DNA of 64,000 nucleotides, from the NCBI RefSeq assembly GCF_023715145.1, contig NZ_JAMBNP010000005.1:434001-498000 (forward strand), read 5' to 3'. The position numbers and the translations under genes were made by a program. The notes beneath the pieces were generated by a model. The model saw nothing but the letters and a program-made list of their open reading frames with translations, was not told where the DNA came from and made no database searches. This document shows positions 63,602 through 64,000 of this stretch, one piece after another. Numbering within the stretch: position 1 is the first letter of the stretch; every line of letters starts with the position of its first letter. The DNA comes from Paenibacillus glycanilyticus (GTDB lineage: Bacteria > Bacillota > Bacilli > Paenibacillales > Paenibacillaceae).

Positions 63602-63639
63602 ACAAATAGCTCAGGGAGCAGGTCCCTGAGCTATTTGTT
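63602..63639. terminator. Strong bidirectional terminator after the ABC operon
   Basis: A perfect 16-base stem, starting ACAAATAGCTCAGGGA, closes on GCAGG and serves the plus operon and possibly the convergent MFS gene. Confidence 0.8.
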
Positions 63640-63719
63640 ATCCATTGCTTTAAAAGCATTGTTATTAGTGCGATTGGATCTTACGATGAATCTCAATCGT
63701 TGTTGGAGCTTGTTTCTAA

Positions 63720-64000
63720 TTAATGTGGTAGAGAACCTGTCGTTACGTCCTTTACACCAAACAATTTTACTTTAATTAGGATGGTTAGCAATGTTGCTGC
63801 AAAAAAGATGATACCTGTCCATAAAATATTATGCGTACCATAATGAGAAATTGTCCAGCCTCCGGCAATAGATCCGACCGAAATACCAAAGTTGGAAAAA
63901 GAGACAAACAAGCTGTTGCCGAATTCAGGCGCTTCTGACGCTTCCGTAGTAAACCAACTCTGGCTAATAACGAAACCTGAAGTATGAACAGCTCCCCATA
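63720..64000 (-). CDS. MFS transporter (partial, N-terminus outside window)
   Basis: Only the last 93 or so residues are visible: HTSGFVISQSWFTTEASEAP, then EFGNSLFVSFSNFGISVGSI and two hydrophobic segments (FVSFSNFGISVGSIAGGW and ILWTGIIFFAATLLTILI). The loop and helix pattern fits the C-terminal end of an AraJ/YdhP-type major facilitator, a drug or sugar exporter family. The stop codon is at 63720. The substrate cannot be judged from this fragment. Confidence 0.75.
   Translation of the reverse strand, partial: WGAVHTSGFVISQSWFTTEASEAPEFGNSLFVSFSNFGISVGSIAGGWTISHYGTHNILWTGIIFFAATLLTILIKVKLFGVKDVTTGSLPH

Overview
The window looks like chromosome from a spore-forming Bacillales bacterium of the Paenibacillus type. 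Reasons: an alpha/beta small acid-soluble spore protein, a gerA-gerC-gerB spore germination operon, the sporulation-linked YtaF protein, a tyrosyl-tRNA synthetase under a T-box, a sporulation-type PAS kinase, MocR and AraC regulators next to sugar hydrolases, and secreted proteins with SLH and stalk domains. Most genes have moderate GC and standard Gram-positive ribosome binding sites with many TTG and GTG starts. The stretch at about 36.6-41.6 kb is visibly richer in AT. I saw no transposase, integrase, prophage or CRISPR array.

Layout. 0-3.8 kb: end of a YfbR-like nucleotidase, two MpsC/YbcI-family paralogues and a PAS histidine kinase, with two copies of one leader element. 3.8-7.5 kb: a BASS-family transporter, then phoR and phoP in unusual order. 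7.5-12.2 kb: an AraC regulator, a 2-hydroxyacid dehydrogenase, tandem 44-bp palindromic repeats, a PPOX-fold protein divergent from a MocR regulator, and a GIY-YIG protein. 12.3-26.2 kb: cytoplasmic GH9 hydrolase, acetyltransferase, PepF peptidase, M20 amidohydrolase, AraC regulator divergent from a GH42 beta-galactosidase, T-box-tyrS, a stalk/Gmad2 secreted protein, and a large GH-A-like protein. 26.4-29.3 kb: a CBS-domain soluble chemoreceptor, then pstB-phoU behind a PhoP-box promoter. 29.4-36.6 kb: polA-mutM-ytaF-coaE-transglycosylase, SASP, nrdR, a VOC protein, tRNA-Ala. 36.8-40.9 kb: a small broken-looking gene, then a two-component system with a secreted repeat protein. 41.1-53.6 kb: three giant exported subtilases. 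53.8-64 kb: SDR/AraC divergent pair, the ger operon, an orphan small gene, an OpuC-type osmoprotectant ABC transporter with fused permease and binding protein, and the end of an MFS transporter.

How genes fit together. PhoPR is encoded about 20 kb from pstB-phoU, whose upstream region carries four 6-mers at 11-bp period, so the two loci probably form one Pho circuit. The 37-40 kb response regulator has matching 11-bp direct repeats ahead of its own operon and ahead of the secreted repeat protein, which suggests a closed circuit. The most unusual locus is the subtilase cluster. Two homologous proteases with the same domain plan flank an SLH-anchored protease, and the first of the pair has lost catalytic His, Ser and oxyanion Asn while its partner is intact. 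The second is the pair of attenuator-like leaders ahead of the MpsC genes and the kinase.
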